From positions 1-46,016 of the forward strand of contig CALDSD010000096.1 of assembly GCA_937911325.1 (NCBI GenBank): DNA of 46,016 nucleotides, in the 5' to 3' direction. Origin of the DNA: an uncultured Neomegalonema sp. GTDB lineage: Bacteria > Pseudomonadota > Alphaproteobacteria > Rhodobacterales > Rhodobacteraceae. Made by a program: the position numbers and the translations under genes. Positions 27,777 through 36,587 of the stretch are shown here, piece after piece. The notes beneath the pieces were generated by a model. That model had not been told where the DNA came from. It worked only from the letters and a program-made list of their open reading frames with translations, and made no database searches. Numbering within the stretch: the stretch's first letter is position 1; every line of letters begins with the position of its first letter.

Positions 27777-28103
27777 TTATTGAGTCTCGCTGAAGATCTC
27801 CGCCTTCGCTTCCGCGAGAAGCTCGTTCATCTTCGCGCGAAGGTCGGCTTCGCTGACCGAGACGCTTTTCGCCGCGAAATCGCCCGCGACCTTGCGAAAG
27901 ACGTCTTCATCGCCCGGCTCTTCCAGATCGGCGACCACGACCGCGTTGGCGTAGTTCGCGGCGTCCTCTTGCGAAAGCCCCATCTGGCCAGCGGCCCACA
28001 GACCGAGCTTTTTGTTGCGGCGGGCCTCCGCCTTGAACTGCATCTCCGCGTCATGGGCGAATTTGGTTTCAAACGCCTTTTCGCGATCGTCGAAGCTCGT
28101 CAT
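27777..28103 (-). CDS. ATP synthase inhibitor zeta subunit (DUF1476)
   Basis: A 108-residue helical protein matching the alphaproteobacterial zeta subunit, which blocks rotation of the F1-ATPase to prevent ATP hydrolysis. The inhibitory N-terminus is recognisable (MTSFDDREKAFETKFAHDAEMQFK), followed by ARRNKKLGLWAAGQMGL, EDAANYANAVVVADLEEPGDEDVFRKV and the C-terminal helix LRAKMNELLAEAKAEI. Length and sequence are typical. It is divergent from purC, a neighbour pair seen in many alphaproteobacteria although no metabolic link is established. Confidence 0.96.
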   Translation of the reverse strand: MTSFDDREKAFETKFAHDAEMQFKAEARRNKKLGLWAAGQMGLSQEDAANYANAVVVADLEEPGDEDVFRKVAGDFAAKSVSVSEADLRAKMNELLAEAKAEIFSETQ

Positions 28104-28199
28104 CGTCAGTATCTCCTAGTCAGTCGCCGAGAGCTCGACCAACCGTGTCGAGCCCATCCCGATGGGTGGATGTCCTACGCCCCTTATAACGAGATCGCC

Positions 28200-28228
28200 T
28201 TGCGGCATGACAAGGGAGACCCTATAGG
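28200..28228 (+). promoter_or_regulatory. Candidate sigma-70 promoter for purC-purS-purQ
   Basis: TTGCGG at 28200-28205 and TATAGG at 28223-28228 are separated by 17 bases, about 100 bases ahead of purC ATG. Spacing is ideal and the hexamers are close to consensus. I saw no PurR operator or PRPP riboswitch. Confidence 0.45.
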
Positions 28229-28333
28229 AATTTTGCGGCGCGGCGCTCAATCTGGGGCGGATCGCGCCCAAATTGTTTCGGCGAGGCCGACGTCAACCGC
28301 GCGCTGACGTCCTCGTCGCAAAAAGGAGCCCTC

Positions 28334-29122
28334 ATGAGCAGACGCCGAATGGTCTACGAAGGGAAGGCGAAGATCCTTTACGAAGGGCCGGAACCTGGAA
28401 CGTACATTCAGTACTTCAAGGATGACGCGACTGCGTTCAACGCCGAGAAACACGAGATCATCGACGGCAAGGGCGTACTGAACAATCGGATCTCCGAGCA
28501 CATCATGGGCGCGCTGAACGGAATTGGCGTGCCGACCCATTTCATCCGCCGCGTCAACATGCGCGAGCAGCTGATCCGCGCGTGCGAGATCATTCCGCTC
28601 GAGGTTGTGGTGCGGAACGTCGCCGCGGGATCCTTGGCGAAACGTTTGGGGATCGACGAAGGGGACGCGCTGCCGCGGCCGATCGTCGAATACTATTACA
28701 AGGACGACAAGCTCGGCGATCCGATGGTCTCGGAGGAGCACATCCTCGCGTTCAACTGGGCGAACCAGCAGGATCTCGACGACATGGTGGCGCTTGCGCT
28801 GCGCGTGAACGACTTTCTGAGCGGATTGTTCCTTGGCGTCGGCATCAAGCTGGTCGACTTCAAGATCGAACTGGGCCGGATTTGGGAGGGCGACTTTCAG
28901 CGGATCATCATCGCCGACGAAATCAGCCCCGATAGCTGCCGCTTGTGGGACGTCGACAGCGGGAAGAAGTTCGACAAAGACGTCTTCCGCCGCGATCTCG
29001 GCAATCTTGTCGACGCCTATGCGGAAGTCGCGAAGAGGTTGGGCATTCTACCGGAAAGCGGCGGCGCGGTCGTTGCGGGTCCGAAGCTTGTGAAAGCGTC
29101 CAAGAAAGAGAAAGGGAGCTGA
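28334..29122 (+). CDS. purC: Phosphoribosylaminoimidazole-succinocarboxamide synthase (SAICAR synthetase)
   Basis: PurC condenses CAIR with aspartate using ATP in purine synthesis. The 262-residue protein has [18 protein letters not shown] at the nucleotide loop, [20 protein letters not shown]-type [67 protein letters not shown] and the C-terminal [22 protein letters not shown] lies seven bases upstream of ATG 28334. First gene of purC-purS-purQ, with gaps of only 28 and 27 bases to the next two. Confidence 0.97.
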   Translation: MSRRRMVYEGKAKILYEGPEPGTYIQYFKDDATAFNAEKHEIIDGKGVLNNRISEHIMGALNGIGVPTHFIRRVNMREQLIRACEIIPLEVVVRNVAAGSLAKRLGIDEGDALPRPIVEYYYKDDKLGDPMVSEEHILAFNWANQQDLDDMVALALRVNDFLSGLFLGVGIKLVDFKIELGRIWEGDFQRIIIADEISPDSCRLWDVDSGKKFDKDVFRRDLGNLVDAYAEVAKRLGILPESGGAVVAGPKLVKASKKEKGS

Positions 29123-29150
29123 CATCGATGTTCGGACGGAGAGAGCAGAT

Positions 29151-29390
29151 ATGAAAGCGCGCGTGCATGTGACGCTGAAGAACGGCGTCTTGGACCCTCA
29201 GGGCGAGGCGATCCGCCAAGCGCTGTCGACGCTCGGCTTCGAAGGCGTCGAGAACGTGCGCCAGGGCAAACTTCTGGAGCTCGACCTTGCGGAAGGCGAC
29301 CCGGCCTCGGCCAAAGAGCGTGTCGAAGCGATGTGCGAGAAGCTGCTCGCCAATACCGTGATCGAAAACTACTCGGTTGAGATTTCCTAG
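29151..29390 (+). CDS. purS: Phosphoribosylformylglycinamidine synthase subunit PurS
   Basis: PurS is the small subunit that holds PurQ (glutaminase) and PurL together in the split FGAM synthase. The 79-residue protein has the family features: MKARVHVTLKNGVLDPQGEAIRQAL at the start, GFEGVENVRQGKLLELDL, and the C-terminal MCEKLLANTVIENYSVEIS. A GGAGAGAG site is directly upstream. The matching purL is of the short type that needs PurS, which is consistent. Confidence 0.97.
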   Translation: MKARVHVTLKNGVLDPQGEAIRQALSTLGFEGVENVRQGKLLELDLAEGDPASAKERVEAMCEKLLANTVIENYSVEIS

Positions 29391-29417
29391 TTCTGACGCC
29401 GTAAGGAGCTTAGCGCT

Positions 29418-30101
29418 ATGAAGACCTCTGTGATCGTTTTCCCGGGCTCCAACTGCGATCGCGATATGGCGGTCGCGTTGCGCAACGCGACCGGACATGA
29501 GCCGACGATGGTCTGGCACAAAGACAGCGCGCTTCCCGACGATCTTGACCTGGTGGCCGTCCCCGGGGGCTTCTCCTTCGGCGACTACCTGCGCTGCGGC
29601 GCGATCGCGGCGCGGTCGCCGATCATGCGCGCTGTCGTTGATCACGCCCGGCGCGGCGGACTGACCTTGGGCGTGTGCAACGGTTGGCAAGTGCTGATCG
29701 AGGCCGGTCTCCTGCCCGGCGCACTGATGCGCAACGCTGATCTGAAGTTCGTCTGCCAGGACGTCCATCTCCGTGTCGAAGAGGTTCAAAACCCGTTCTC
29801 GCGAGGATATCAGGCCGGGCAGATCATCCGCGTTCCAGTCGCGCATCACGATGGCAACTTTTACGGGGACGAGGATCTTCTCGATCGGTTGGAGGCCGAG
29901 AACCGGGTCGCCTTTCGGTATGTTGACGCCAATGGCGACGCGACGGCGCGGTCGAACCCCAATGGATCCGCGCGCAACATCGCTGGCGTTCTGTCAGAGA
30001 ACCGGCGCGTCCTGGGGATGATGCCGCACCCGGAACGCCTGGCTGACAGCGCGCTTGGCGGCGTCGACGGCTCTGTCCTGTTCGAGGCTCTTGCCGCTTA
30101 A
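29418..30101 (+). CDS. purQ: Phosphoribosylformylglycinamidine synthase subunit PurQ (glutaminase)
   Basis: PurQ releases ammonia from glutamine for FGAM synthesis. The 227-residue class I amidotransferase has [13 protein letters not shown] at the N-terminus, [17 protein letters not shown], the nucleophile elbow [20 protein letters not shown] with the catalytic Cys, and [10 protein letters not shown] with the catalytic His and Glu. AAGGAG lies 11 bases before the ATG. Third gene of the purC-S-Q run; the next gene is on the opposite strand, so the operon ends here. Confidence 0.97.
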   Translation: MKTSVIVFPGSNCDRDMAVALRNATGHEPTMVWHKDSALPDDLDLVAVPGGFSFGDYLRCGAIAARSPIMRAVVDHARRGGLTLGVCNGWQVLIEAGLLPGALMRNADLKFVCQDVHLRVEEVQNPFSRGYQAGQIIRVPVAHHDGNFYGDEDLLDRLEAENRVAFRYVDANGDATARSNPNGSARNIAGVLSENRRVLGMMPHPERLADSALGGVDGSVLFEALAA

Positions 30102-30111
30102 GGACGCAGCC

Positions 30112-31098
30112 TCAACGTTTTGCGAAAAACCCGTCGAAGGCTCCGTTGACGAACGCGACCCCAAAACTGGCGGCGACGATCGCCACCGTCGTCGCAGCTG
30201 TGAGCGTTTCGCCCAGGAACACCACCCCCATCAGAGCGGCCAGAACCGGCACGAGCGCGGAGAGCGAGGCCGCGCGGGCCGGCCCGAGTTTGTCGATCGC
30301 GACCGCGAAGGTGACGACCGAGATCGCCCCGGACAGCACGCCTTGCGAAAAGATCTGACCGGCCAGGCTTTGAGTAGAGAGCTCGGGCAAAGCGCCTCCG
30401 ACAAAAAGGTAGGCGGCGCCGAGAAAGAGCGTCGACCATGCGGCGACGATCCCCGCCGCTTCGACGGGTCCCAGACCGCTGCGCCGGAACGCGACTGTGA
30501 AGACAGCCCAACAAAACGCTGCGCCGAGCAGATACGGCGCTCCGCGCAGAACCGCCTCGTCGCCTCGCGCGACGGCGGGGATGACCACGGCCAGAACGGC
30601 CAAGCCAATCAACAGAAAACCGAACTGGCGCACCCGGCCAAAGGTTTCGCGAAACGTCAGCCACCCGATCAAGGCGACGAAGATCGGCATCGTTCCGGGC
30701 GTCAGCGCGCCCATCATGCCCGAATCGACGGTCTGCAGTCCGGCGGCGGCAAAGAGGGCGAAGGGCGCGCCCCACCCAAGCAGCGCGAAGAGATGCGGCC
30801 AGGACATGTGCCTGGGCTTGAGCCCCACTTTCAACCAGACGGGCGCCAAGAGCAGCGCCGGGGCGGCAAAGCGCAGCAGACCAATGTCGATCGGCGTCAG
30901 AGCGACGCCCTTCTCAGCCGCATCGACAGAATACCGCGTGAACACGATCCACGCCGCCCAAATCGTCACGGCGATCGCCGCCGCGCCGTAGCCGAGCGTC
31001 AGGGTCGTCGTGTCGGCGCGCCCTGCATTCGGCTCTAAAGGCTTGCCTTCTTTGACGCCTGTCGTCATGTCGAGGTCCAACTCTAGAAGCGGCGGCAT
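30112..31098 (-). CDS. EamA/DMT-family transporter (RhaT-like permease)
   Basis: An inner-membrane carrier with ten hydrophobic helices in two EamA repeats: the first runs from AAAIAVTIWAAWIVFTRYSV to VALIGWLTFRETFGRVRQFGFLLIGLAVLAVV, the second from YLLGAAFCWAVFTVAFRRSGL to LSALVPVLAALMGVVFLGETLTAATTVAIVAASFGVAFV. Each repeat ends in the E-T loop (FRET, LGET) typical of the family. Substrates of DMT carriers vary widely (amino acids, purines, metabolites) and cannot be read here. The start is uncertain: I use ATG 31098 (GAGG nine bases upstream); 31068 (MTTGVK) is also possible. It sits inside the pur block, 10 bases past purQ, and is convergent with it. Confidence 0.88.
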   Translation of the reverse strand: MPPLLELDLDMTTGVKEGKPLEPNAGRADTTTLTLGYGAAAIAVTIWAAWIVFTRYSVDAAEKGVALTPIDIGLLRFAAPALLLAPVWLKVGLKPRHMSWPHLFALLGWGAPFALFAAAGLQTVDSGMMGALTPGTMPIFVALIGWLTFRETFGRVRQFGFLLIGLAVLAVVIPAVARGDEAVLRGAPYLLGAAFCWAVFTVAFRRSGLGPVEAAGIVAAWSTLFLGAAYLFVGGALPELSTQSLAGQIFSQGVLSGAISVVTFAVAIDKLGPARAASLSALVPVLAALMGVVFLGETLTAATTVAIVAASFGVAFVNGAFDGFFAKR

Positions 31099-31138
31099 GG
31101 CGCGCCGCCTCACGCATGTAACAAACACGGTTGCTATC

Positions 31139-31702
31139 ATGGACCCAACGCGAACCGAGGCGCCCGGTCAATCCAACGGCGCTGCTCAGTCGGCTGAAAG
31201 CGGGATCCAGCTTCTCGAGATCTCAGAAGCCGCGCGCGACGCCCAAATGGATCGCGCCCGGGACATCCTGGGGCGCAGCCGGCCTCTCGAAGCGGCGGCC
31301 GCCTTGAACAACGCGGCGAACATCCAACGCGCTCTGGCCGAGCGCGCCGGTGATCCGGACGCGCTGATCGAAGCGGTGGGGCTTTACGGGCAAGCGCTGT
31401 CGCTCGCGAAACGGTGGCGGTCGCCATTTCACTGGACGCTGATCCGATTGAACCGCGCGCGTTGCGCAGGCGTGGTCGCTGAACATTTTGGCTCCAAGAA
31501 GCCGGACGCCGTTCTGCGGCGCGAACAGATTTGGGTCGGCTGGGCGTACACGGTCGCGCAACACTGGATCCGGATCCGCTTTGGCAAGGCGCGCACGCAG
31601 ACGCTGATCGACTATCTGGCCTTCGACAAGGAACGGGACCGCAAGGGCTTCGACATCCTCGACGGAAAAGACTGGGTTTGGCGCGCCCAACCCATTTCGT
31701 GA
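31139..31702 (+). CDS. Uncharacterised helical protein
   Basis: I do not recognise a family. The 188-residue product (start MDPTRTEAPGQ at 31139) has no signal peptide or transmembrane helix. Its middle is an Ala/Leu/Arg-rich helical stretch resembling TPR-like repeats (SRPLEAAAALNNAANIQRALAERAG, ALIEAVGLYGQALSLAKRW), followed by a Trp- and Arg-rich region (QIWVGWAYTVAQHWIRIRFGKARTQTLIDYLAF). The C-terminus is KDWVWRAQPIS. It is divergent from the EamA gene with about 40 bases between starts. No good ribosome-binding site is visible. Codon use looks normal for the window, so I consider it real. Confidence 0.6.
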   Translation: MDPTRTEAPGQSNGAAQSAESGIQLLEISEAARDAQMDRARDILGRSRPLEAAAALNNAANIQRALAERAGDPDALIEAVGLYGQALSLAKRWRSPFHWTLIRLNRARCAGVVAEHFGSKKPDAVLRREQIWVGWAYTVAQHWIRIRFGKARTQTLIDYLAFDKERDRKGFDILDGKDWVWRAQPIS

Positions 31703-31767
31703 GGTTTCGACTTGCGCGGTGACGCGGCCTCCGAAAGGATCTCCGCCGTGTGTGAGCGGAGGGGTTG

Positions 31768-32247
31768 ATGGTGAGAGTCTTTATTGCGCTGGCCGCGATC
31801 GCGGCGTTGGCGGGTTGCGCCCAGAAGGCGGCGGCGCCGGCGGAAACCCAAGCCGCGGTCTCGCCGTCGAGTTCGACCTTGACTCCGGCGCCAATCTATC
31901 AGGCCCGCGACCTCTCTGTGCCCGGACCGGGCTACCGGATCGGTCTCGCCTTTCCAGAGGTCACGCCCAGCGATCTGCTCGCGGCCAGCCAGAGCGCTCT
32001 GCAGCTCTGTGTGATCGGCAAGGAGAATCCTCTGGGCGGAACGGAGATCGCCCGCACGCCGGACGGCTATCGGTTGGTCGCGCCGGTTTCGCGGGTGAAC
32101 GTGTATGCGATCCGCGTGCAACAAAACCCGCTGGATCCAACAGCGCAGGACGTCGAAGTCGCTTGGGAGGACAGCGTGCCCCAAGGTGTGAGCATCGATC
32201 TGCTCAAACAGATCCAAGCGATTATGGAGCGTCGCGCTCCTTGCTGA
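31768..32247 (+). CDS. Predicted lipoprotein, unknown function
   Basis: A 159-residue secreted lipoprotein candidate. ATG 31768 has a strong GGAGGGG site upstream; an upstream TTG in frame is less likely. The N-terminus MVRVFIALAAIAALAGC ends in the lipobox LAGC, followed by an Ala/Pro/Ser linker (QKAAAPAETQAAVSPSSST). The mature part is mixed alpha/beta with two Cys (LQLCVIGKENP and the final RRAPC) that could form a disulfide. No family recognised. It lies between the uncharacterised helical gene and purL, in a block that interrupts the pur genes. Confidence 0.65.
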   Translation: MVRVFIALAAIAALAGCAQKAAAPAETQAAVSPSSSTLTPAPIYQARDLSVPGPGYRIGLAFPEVTPSDLLAASQSALQLCVIGKENPLGGTEIARTPDGYRLVAPVSRVNVYAIRVQQNPLDPTAQDVEVAWEDSVPQGVSIDLLKQIQAIMERRAPC

Positions 32248-32320
32248 GCCGGGCCTCGCGCGGCCGGTCGCAGCTCCGGCCGAGCTTCTGCTCTCGCGGG
32301 GACCCTTGCGCCGCTTCTCG

Positions 32321-32356
32321 AACCGCCTCTTGAACCGCCTCTTGAACCGCCTCTTG
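32321..32356. repeat. Three exact tandem copies of a 12-bp unit upstream of purL
   Basis: AACCGCCTCTTG occurs three times head to tail (32321-32332, 32333-32344, 32345-32356), preceded by a degenerate copy. The block lies about 65 bases before the purL start, in the 172-base gap after the lipoprotein gene. A CCCTC/GAGGG hairpin follows at about 32369-32388. It looks like a slippage-prone microsatellite rather than a CRISPR or operator array. Confidence 0.85.
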
Positions 32357-32419
32357 CGCCCACCCTACCCCCTCGCATAGGTGAGGGCGACGCCCAAGGA
32401 TGAGAGAGATCGCCGCCCG

Positions 32420-34630
32420 ATGGCCGCAGCAGACACCCAGATCACCGAACCCGAAGTGAACCAGGCCCTGGCCTCCGAGCATGGACTCAACGCCGAGGAG
32501 TATCAGCGCATCCTGGATCTGCTTGGGCGCACCCCGACTTTCACAGAGCTGGGGATCTTTTCCGCGATGTGGAACGAGCACTGCTCGTACAAGTCCTCCA
32601 AGAAGTGGCTGCGCACGCTGCCGACCACCGGGCCTCAGGTGATCTGCGGCCCCGGCGAGAACGCCGGCGTGGTCGATATTGGAGACGGCCAAGCCATCGT
32701 CTTCAAAATGGAGAGCCACAACCACCCCTCCTACATCGAGCCCTATCAGGGCGCGGCCACTGGCGTTGGCGGCATATTGCGCGATGTGTTCACGATGGGG
32801 GCGCGTCCGATCGCGGCCATGAACGCTCTGAGCTTCGGCGCGCCGGACCACCCGAAGACCCGGCACCTTGTGCGCGGCGTCGTCGAAGGGATCGGCGGAT
32901 ATGGCAACGCGTTCGGCGTTCCGACCGTCGGCGGCGAAGTCCGCTTCCATCCGGCCTATAACGGCAATTGCCTCGTGAACGCCTTCGCTGCAGGTCTCGC
33001 CGACGCCGACAAGATCTTCTACTCGGCGGCCTCCGGCGTCGGACGACCCGTCGTTTATCTCGGCGCCAAAACCGGCCGCGACGGCGTCGGCGGCGCGACC
33101 ATGGCGTCCGCCGAGTTTGACGAAACGATCGAGGAAAAGCGTCCGACCGTGCAGGTCGGCGATCCCTTCACCGAGAAACGCCTGTTGGAAGCCTGTCTCG
33201 AGCTGATGGCGTCCGGCGCCGTGGTGTCGATCCAGGATATGGGCGCCGCGGGTCTCACCTGCTCCGCCGTTGAAATGGGCGACAAAGGCGAATTGGGGGT
33301 CCGCCTCGACCTTGAGGCCGTGCCCTGCCGCGAAACCCATATGAGCGCCTACGAGATGATGCTCTCGGAGAGCCAGGAACGCATGCTCATGGTGCTGCGG
33401 CCGGAGAAGGAGACCGAGGCCCGTGCGATCTTCGAGAAATGGGATCTCGATTTCGCCATCGTCGGAGAAACAATCCCGGAGGATCGCTTCGATGTGCGTT
33501 TGAATGGCCAGACCAAGGCGGATTTACCGCTTAAGGCGCTGTCGGGCACGGCGCCGGAGTATGACCGCCCCTGGGAACCGACGCCGCCCGCCGCGCCGCT
33601 GGGCGAGTTGCCGCCAATGGGATCGGCGACCGCAACGCTGGCGACGCTGATAGGCGCGCCGGATCTGTGTTCCAGGGCCTGGGTTTGGCGTCAGTACGAT
33701 CACATGGTCATGGCCGATACGGTTCAGCGCCCGGGCGGCGACGCGGCGGTCGTCCGCGTTCACGGAACCGAAAAGGGACTGGCGTTCACCTGCGACGTGA
33801 CGCCGAGATATTGCAAAGCCAACCCGGTCGAGGGCGGAAAGCAGGCGGTGGCGGAGGCGTTTCGCAACCTGTGCGCCGTCGGGGCGACCCCTCTGGCGAT
33901 TACCGACAACCTCAACTTCGGCAATCCTGAGAAACCACACATCATGGGCCAGTTCGTGGGATGCGTGCAGGGCATCGGCGAAGCCTGCGCCGCGCTCGAC
34001 TTCCCCGTCGTGTCCGGCAACGTGTCCTTGTATAATGAGACCGACGGTCAAGCGATCCTGCCGACACCGACCATCGGTGGCGTCGGCCTGCTCGAACAGG
34101 CCTCGCAAAGTCTTCGGATCGCCGTCGCGGAGCACCAGAGACTGATCCTTCTTGGCCAATCCGCCGGCCATCTTGGTCAGACGATCTACCTCCGAGAAAT
34201 CCTGGGCCGTGAAGACGGGGACGCGCCGTCCGTCGACCTCGCATCTGAACGGAAGACGGGCGAATTCGTTCGGGAGATCGCCGCAAATGGCCTGATCGCC
34301 GCTTGCCATGATCTCTCCGATGGCGGCCTGGCGGTCGCCGCTGCTGAGATGGCGCTCGCTGGGGGCGTCGGCGTTCATCTCGACCACTCCCCGCAGGACA
34401 TGCGAGACGAGGCGTGGTTCTTTGGCGAGGACCAGGGTCGCTATCTGATCGCTGTGGAGACTGACGCTGCGGACGCCGTTCTTGCGGCCGCCGGCGATGC
34501 TCGGATCATCGCACAGATGGTCGGAAGCACCGGGGGGACCGACGTCTCTCTCGGCAATGACGCAATCGCGCTGGGCGAGCTGCGCACGACGCACGAAGCG
34601 TGGTTCGCGCAATGGATGGGCGACAGCTGA
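32420..34630 (+). CDS. purL: Phosphoribosylformylglycinamidine synthase subunit PurL (short type)
   Basis: PurL is the ATP-dependent synthetase subunit converting FGAR to FGAM with ammonia from PurQ. I start at ATG 32420 ([13 protein letters not shown]); a GTG at 32381 would add 13 unlikely residues. The 736-residue protein has the short-PurL plan: [110 protein letters not shown] and [14 protein letters not shown]. All catalytic motifs are intact. It is separated from purC-S-Q by three unrelated genes. The next gene starts two bases after the stop. Confidence 0.97.
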   Translation: MAAADTQITEPEVNQALASEHGLNAEEYQRILDLLGRTPTFTELGIFSAMWNEHCSYKSSKKWLRTLPTTGPQVICGPGENAGVVDIGDGQAIVFKMESHNHPSYIEPYQGAATGVGGILRDVFTMGARPIAAMNALSFGAPDHPKTRHLVRGVVEGIGGYGNAFGVPTVGGEVRFHPAYNGNCLVNAFAAGLADADKIFYSAASGVGRPVVYLGAKTGRDGVGGATMASAEFDETIEEKRPTVQVGDPFTEKRLLEACLELMASGAVVSIQDMGAAGLTCSAVEMGDKGELGVRLDLEAVPCRETHMSAYEMMLSESQERMLMVLRPEKETEARAIFEKWDLDFAIVGETIPEDRFDVRLNGQTKADLPLKALSGTAPEYDRPWEPTPPAAPLGELPPMGSATATLATLIGAPDLCSRAWVWRQYDHMVMADTVQRPGGDAAVVRVHGTEKGLAFTCDVTPRYCKANPVEGGKQAVAEAFRNLCAVGATPLAITDNLNFGNPEKPHIMGQFVGCVQGIGEACAALDFPVVSGNVSLYNETDGQAILPTPTIGGVGLLEQASQSLRIAVAEHQRLILLGQSAGHLGQTIYLREILGREDGDAPSVDLASERKTGEFVREIAANGLIAACHDLSDGGLAVAAAEMALAGGVGVHLDHSPQDMRDEAWFFGEDQGRYLIAVETDAADAVLAAAGDARIIAQMVGSTGGTDVSLGNDAIALGELRTTHEAWFAQWMGDS

Positions 34631-34631
34631 G

Positions 34632-35090
34632 ATGGCCAAAGCTTTCAAATGGCCAGCGGGCTTACGTCGCGTCTTTGACGCCGATCGCCCGCCGCCTCCA
34701 GTGGAGACGATCCCGCTGACACGGATCGATCTTGAAGCGGCCTTGGTGCGCGCGTCGAAGCGGGCGTTGAGCCGTGAGCAGGGATCTTTTGCAATCATAT
34801 CCTCGGGCGACGTCTATGTGCAGGCTCTGATGAGCGAGCATGAGGACGGCGGCGAACTGATGGTCGAACTCGAGGCCGTGTCTCAGCGCTTTTGCTCCGA
34901 GATGACCGATGAGATGCGCCTGGCTTTGAGCGCCGATGGATGGGCTCGCCCAACCGCGGCCGCGCCAAATCATCATCGCACTCTTTTCCCGTTCCACCCG
35001 CGCCTTACGGCTCAGATCGCCTCTCGAGCCTTACGGATATACGGGCTACGTCTCGGCGACCCGGTCGAAGTGACTATCGACGACGTCTGA
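34632..35090 (+). CDS. Uncharacterised protein coupled to purL; weak resemblance to TY-Chap-like domains
   Basis: ATG 34632 begins one base after the purL TGA, so translation is probably coupled. The 152-residue product has no signal peptide or membrane helix. It reads MAKAFKWPAGLRRVFDADRPPPP, then an alpha/beta domain: RIDLEAALVRASKRALSREQGSFAIISSGDVYVQALMSEHEDGGELMVELEAVSQRF, MTDEMRLALSADGW, HHRTLFPF and a C-terminal LRIYGLRLGDPVEV. The order 'helix, strand read-out, LMVELEAVS, alpha, GW..P, H..T' reminds me of TY-Chap-type peptide-binding domains in actinobacteria, but this is a pattern impression only. A structure prediction would be the better guide. Confidence 0.6.
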   Translation: MAKAFKWPAGLRRVFDADRPPPPVETIPLTRIDLEAALVRASKRALSREQGSFAIISSGDVYVQALMSEHEDGGELMVELEAVSQRFCSEMTDEMRLALSADGWARPTAAAPNHHRTLFPFHPRLTAQIASRALRIYGLRLGDPVEVTIDDV

Positions 35091-35108
35091 AAAGCGACGG
35101 CGCGACGA

Positions 35109-35507
35109 TCACTCCGCCGCAGCGATCGCTTCAATCTCGATCAACAGATCCGGATGGGCCAAACCAGACACGATCAGGAACGTCGCGGCCGGCGGCTCGC
35201 ATCCGTCGAGCCAGGCGTCGCGCGCGTCACGATAGGCGGCGACCGCCTCCTCTCGCGCCGCTTCCACGGCGTAGACCGTGATTGAGACGAGATTTGTCCG
35301 ATCCATGCCTCCGCCCGCCAGAACCGCGTCGATGTTCTTGAAACACTGCGCGGCCTGCGCGGCCACGCCTTGCAGGATCGCGCCGCTGGGATCGACGCCG
35401 ATCTGACCCGCCACATAGAGCCAACGCGCGCCCGCCCCGACTTCGGCGCCATGGCTATAACGCGACGCCGGCGGCGCGACCCCATCGGGAACAAATCGTC
35501 TGACCAT
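35109..35507 (-). CDS. RidA family protein (YjgF/YER057c/UK114)
   Basis: RidA-type proteins hydrolyse reactive enamine/imine intermediates from PLP enzymes. The 132-residue protein has the chorismate-mutase-like trimer fold motifs: RYSHGAEVGAGARWLYVAGQIGVDPSGAILQGVAAQAAQCFKNIDAVL, NLVSITVYAVEAAREEAVAAYRDAR, and the C-terminal PAATFLIVSGLAHPDLLIEIEAIAAA. The archetypal R-x-C-V-E-I-E motif is replaced (PDLLIEIEAIA), and the Arg105 equivalent of active RidA proteins is absent. It therefore belongs to an Rid subgroup whose deaminase activity is uncertain. It is divergent from bolA across a 448-base gap full of palindromes. Confidence 0.88.
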   Translation of the reverse strand: MVRRFVPDGVAPPASRYSHGAEVGAGARWLYVAGQIGVDPSGAILQGVAAQAAQCFKNIDAVLAGGGMDRTNLVSITVYAVEAAREEAVAAYRDARDAWLDGCEPPAATFLIVSGLAHPDLLIEIEAIAAAE

Positions 35508-35550
35508 GATCCATCTCCTTCTCCAACTGTCTTGCCCGGCGTATCATGGT

Positions 35551-35717
35551 TTTACCGGTCAAGGGCGGCTTCGCCGCTCGTAGAACCCTTGATCGGTAAA
35601 GCCGTGAGATCAGACTGGATCACGGCCGCCCGTTGGCGGCGTTACCCGTCCAAGCTTCCGCTCGGCTCGGGCGCAGGCCAGGGCCGAGGACAAGGAGACG
35701 GCTGGCACAGCCAGCCG
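35551..35717. repeat. Multi-hairpin intergenic element, copy A
   Basis: In the 448-base gap between ridA and bolA. The first palindrome has 15-base arms (TTTACCGGTCAAGGG at 35551-35565, CCCTTGATCGGTAAA at 35586-35600, one G-U) with GCGGC/GCCGC nested inside. It is followed by GCCGTGA/TCACGGC (35601-35626), GCCGCC-CGTT-GGCGGC (35625-35640), CTCGGC/GCCGAG (35661-35688) and GGCTGGC-ACA-GCCAGCC (35700-35716). The core of the first hairpin is nearly the same as one at 39465-39505. The remaining 35718-35940 holds small frames on both strands that I cannot support as genes. Confidence 0.75.
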
Positions 35718-35955
35718 CCCGCCTGATCACTTGTCGATCATACTCCGATAGCGCGGTCTCGAACGCCGCGGGAAACGCTTCTGCGTCACCCGAGCTGGCG
35801 GTCGACGCCCCCGCGCGCGAAGTTGCTCGGCTCCTCCGCCACAAGACCGGCTCGAGCGCGATGCGCGCCAGTCTTTCTTGCGCGCATGCCCCGCGCCCTC
35901 TACATCTCGCATTTATTGACTGCAATGCTCAGGAATAGTGAGAGAGGCCTGAACC

Positions 35956-36195
35956 ATGGCGATGGAAGCCGCTGAGCTGGAACGGCTCATCCGCGAGGCG
36001 TTCCCGACGGCGACAATCGAGATCAACGATCTCGCAGGCGACGGCGATCACTACGCCGCCTCGATCATCGCAGAAGAGTTCCGCGGCAAAAACCGGGTGC
36101 AACAGCACCAGATGGTCTATGCCGCTCTTAAAGGAAAAATGGGCGGCGAGCTGCACGCCCTGGCGCTTCAGACCAGCGCCCCAGCTCAGGACTAG
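35956..36195 (+). CDS. BolA/IbaG family protein
   Basis: BolA proteins pair with monothiol glutaredoxins through a shared [2Fe-2S] cluster and influence iron homeostasis. The 79-residue protein shows the BolA fold: [36 protein letters not shown], then [28 protein letters not shown], with the conserved His in QQHQMVY as the cluster ligand. An AGAGAGG site is upstream. It is followed after 14 bases by grxD, the expected partner, so the two form an operon. Short length and lack of the longer C-terminus put it nearer IbaG/YrbA than E. coli BolA. Confidence 0.94.
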   Translation: MAMEAAELERLIREAFPTATIEINDLAGDGDHYAASIIAEEFRGKNRVQQHQMVYAALKGKMGGELHALALQTSAPAQD

Positions 36196-36209
36196 AAAGG
36201 ACAACAAGC

Positions 36210-36587
36210 ATGACCGCAGCCGCCGGCTCGCCTGCAATTGAACAGATCAAGCAAACCGTGCAAGAGAATGACGTCGTCTTGTTCATGAAGGGCACGAAGA
36301 ACTTTCCGCAATGCGGATTCTCGTCCCGGGTCGCTCAGATCCTGAATTTCATGGAAGTGGAATTCGCGGACGTCAACGTTCTCGAAGACGACGCGTTGCG
36401 CCAGGGCGTGAAGGACTTCACCCAATGGCCGACGATCCCACAGCTCTACGTGAAGGGCGAGTTTGTCGGTGGTTGCGACATCATCACCGAGATGACGTTG
36501 AATGGTGAACTAGACCAAGTCCTTGAAGAAAAAGCCGTTTCTTTCAACAAGGCCGCGGTTGAGAAAATCCGCGAACAGAACGCCTGA
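36210..36587 (+). CDS. grxD: Monothiol glutaredoxin Grx4/GrxD
   Basis: A CGFS-type glutaredoxin that carries and transfers [2Fe-2S] clusters. The 125-residue protein has [24 protein letters not shown] with the CGFS active site, [44 protein letters not shown] with the cis-Pro TIPQ and glutathione-binding GGCD motifs. A polar C-terminal extension of about 15 residues goes beyond the typical end. Ribosome site AGAAAGGA is upstream. It is partnered with the preceding BolA gene. A hairpin (36582-36602) overlaps its stop codon. Confidence 0.96.
   Translation: MTAAAGSPAIEQIKQTVQENDVVLFMKGTKNFPQCGFSSRVAQILNFMEVEFADVNVLEDDALRQGVKDFTQWPTIPQLYVKGEFVGGCDIITEMTLNGELDQVLEEKAVSFNKAAVEKIREQNA

Noticed and set aside
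32321-32356. CRISPR-like array
   Set aside because: The 12-bp units abut with no spacers and there are no cas genes.
35620-35925. 101-codon frames on both strands in the ridA-bolA gap
   Set aside because: They run through the palindrome cluster, lack ribosome sites and family motifs, and probably reflect GC-rich composition.
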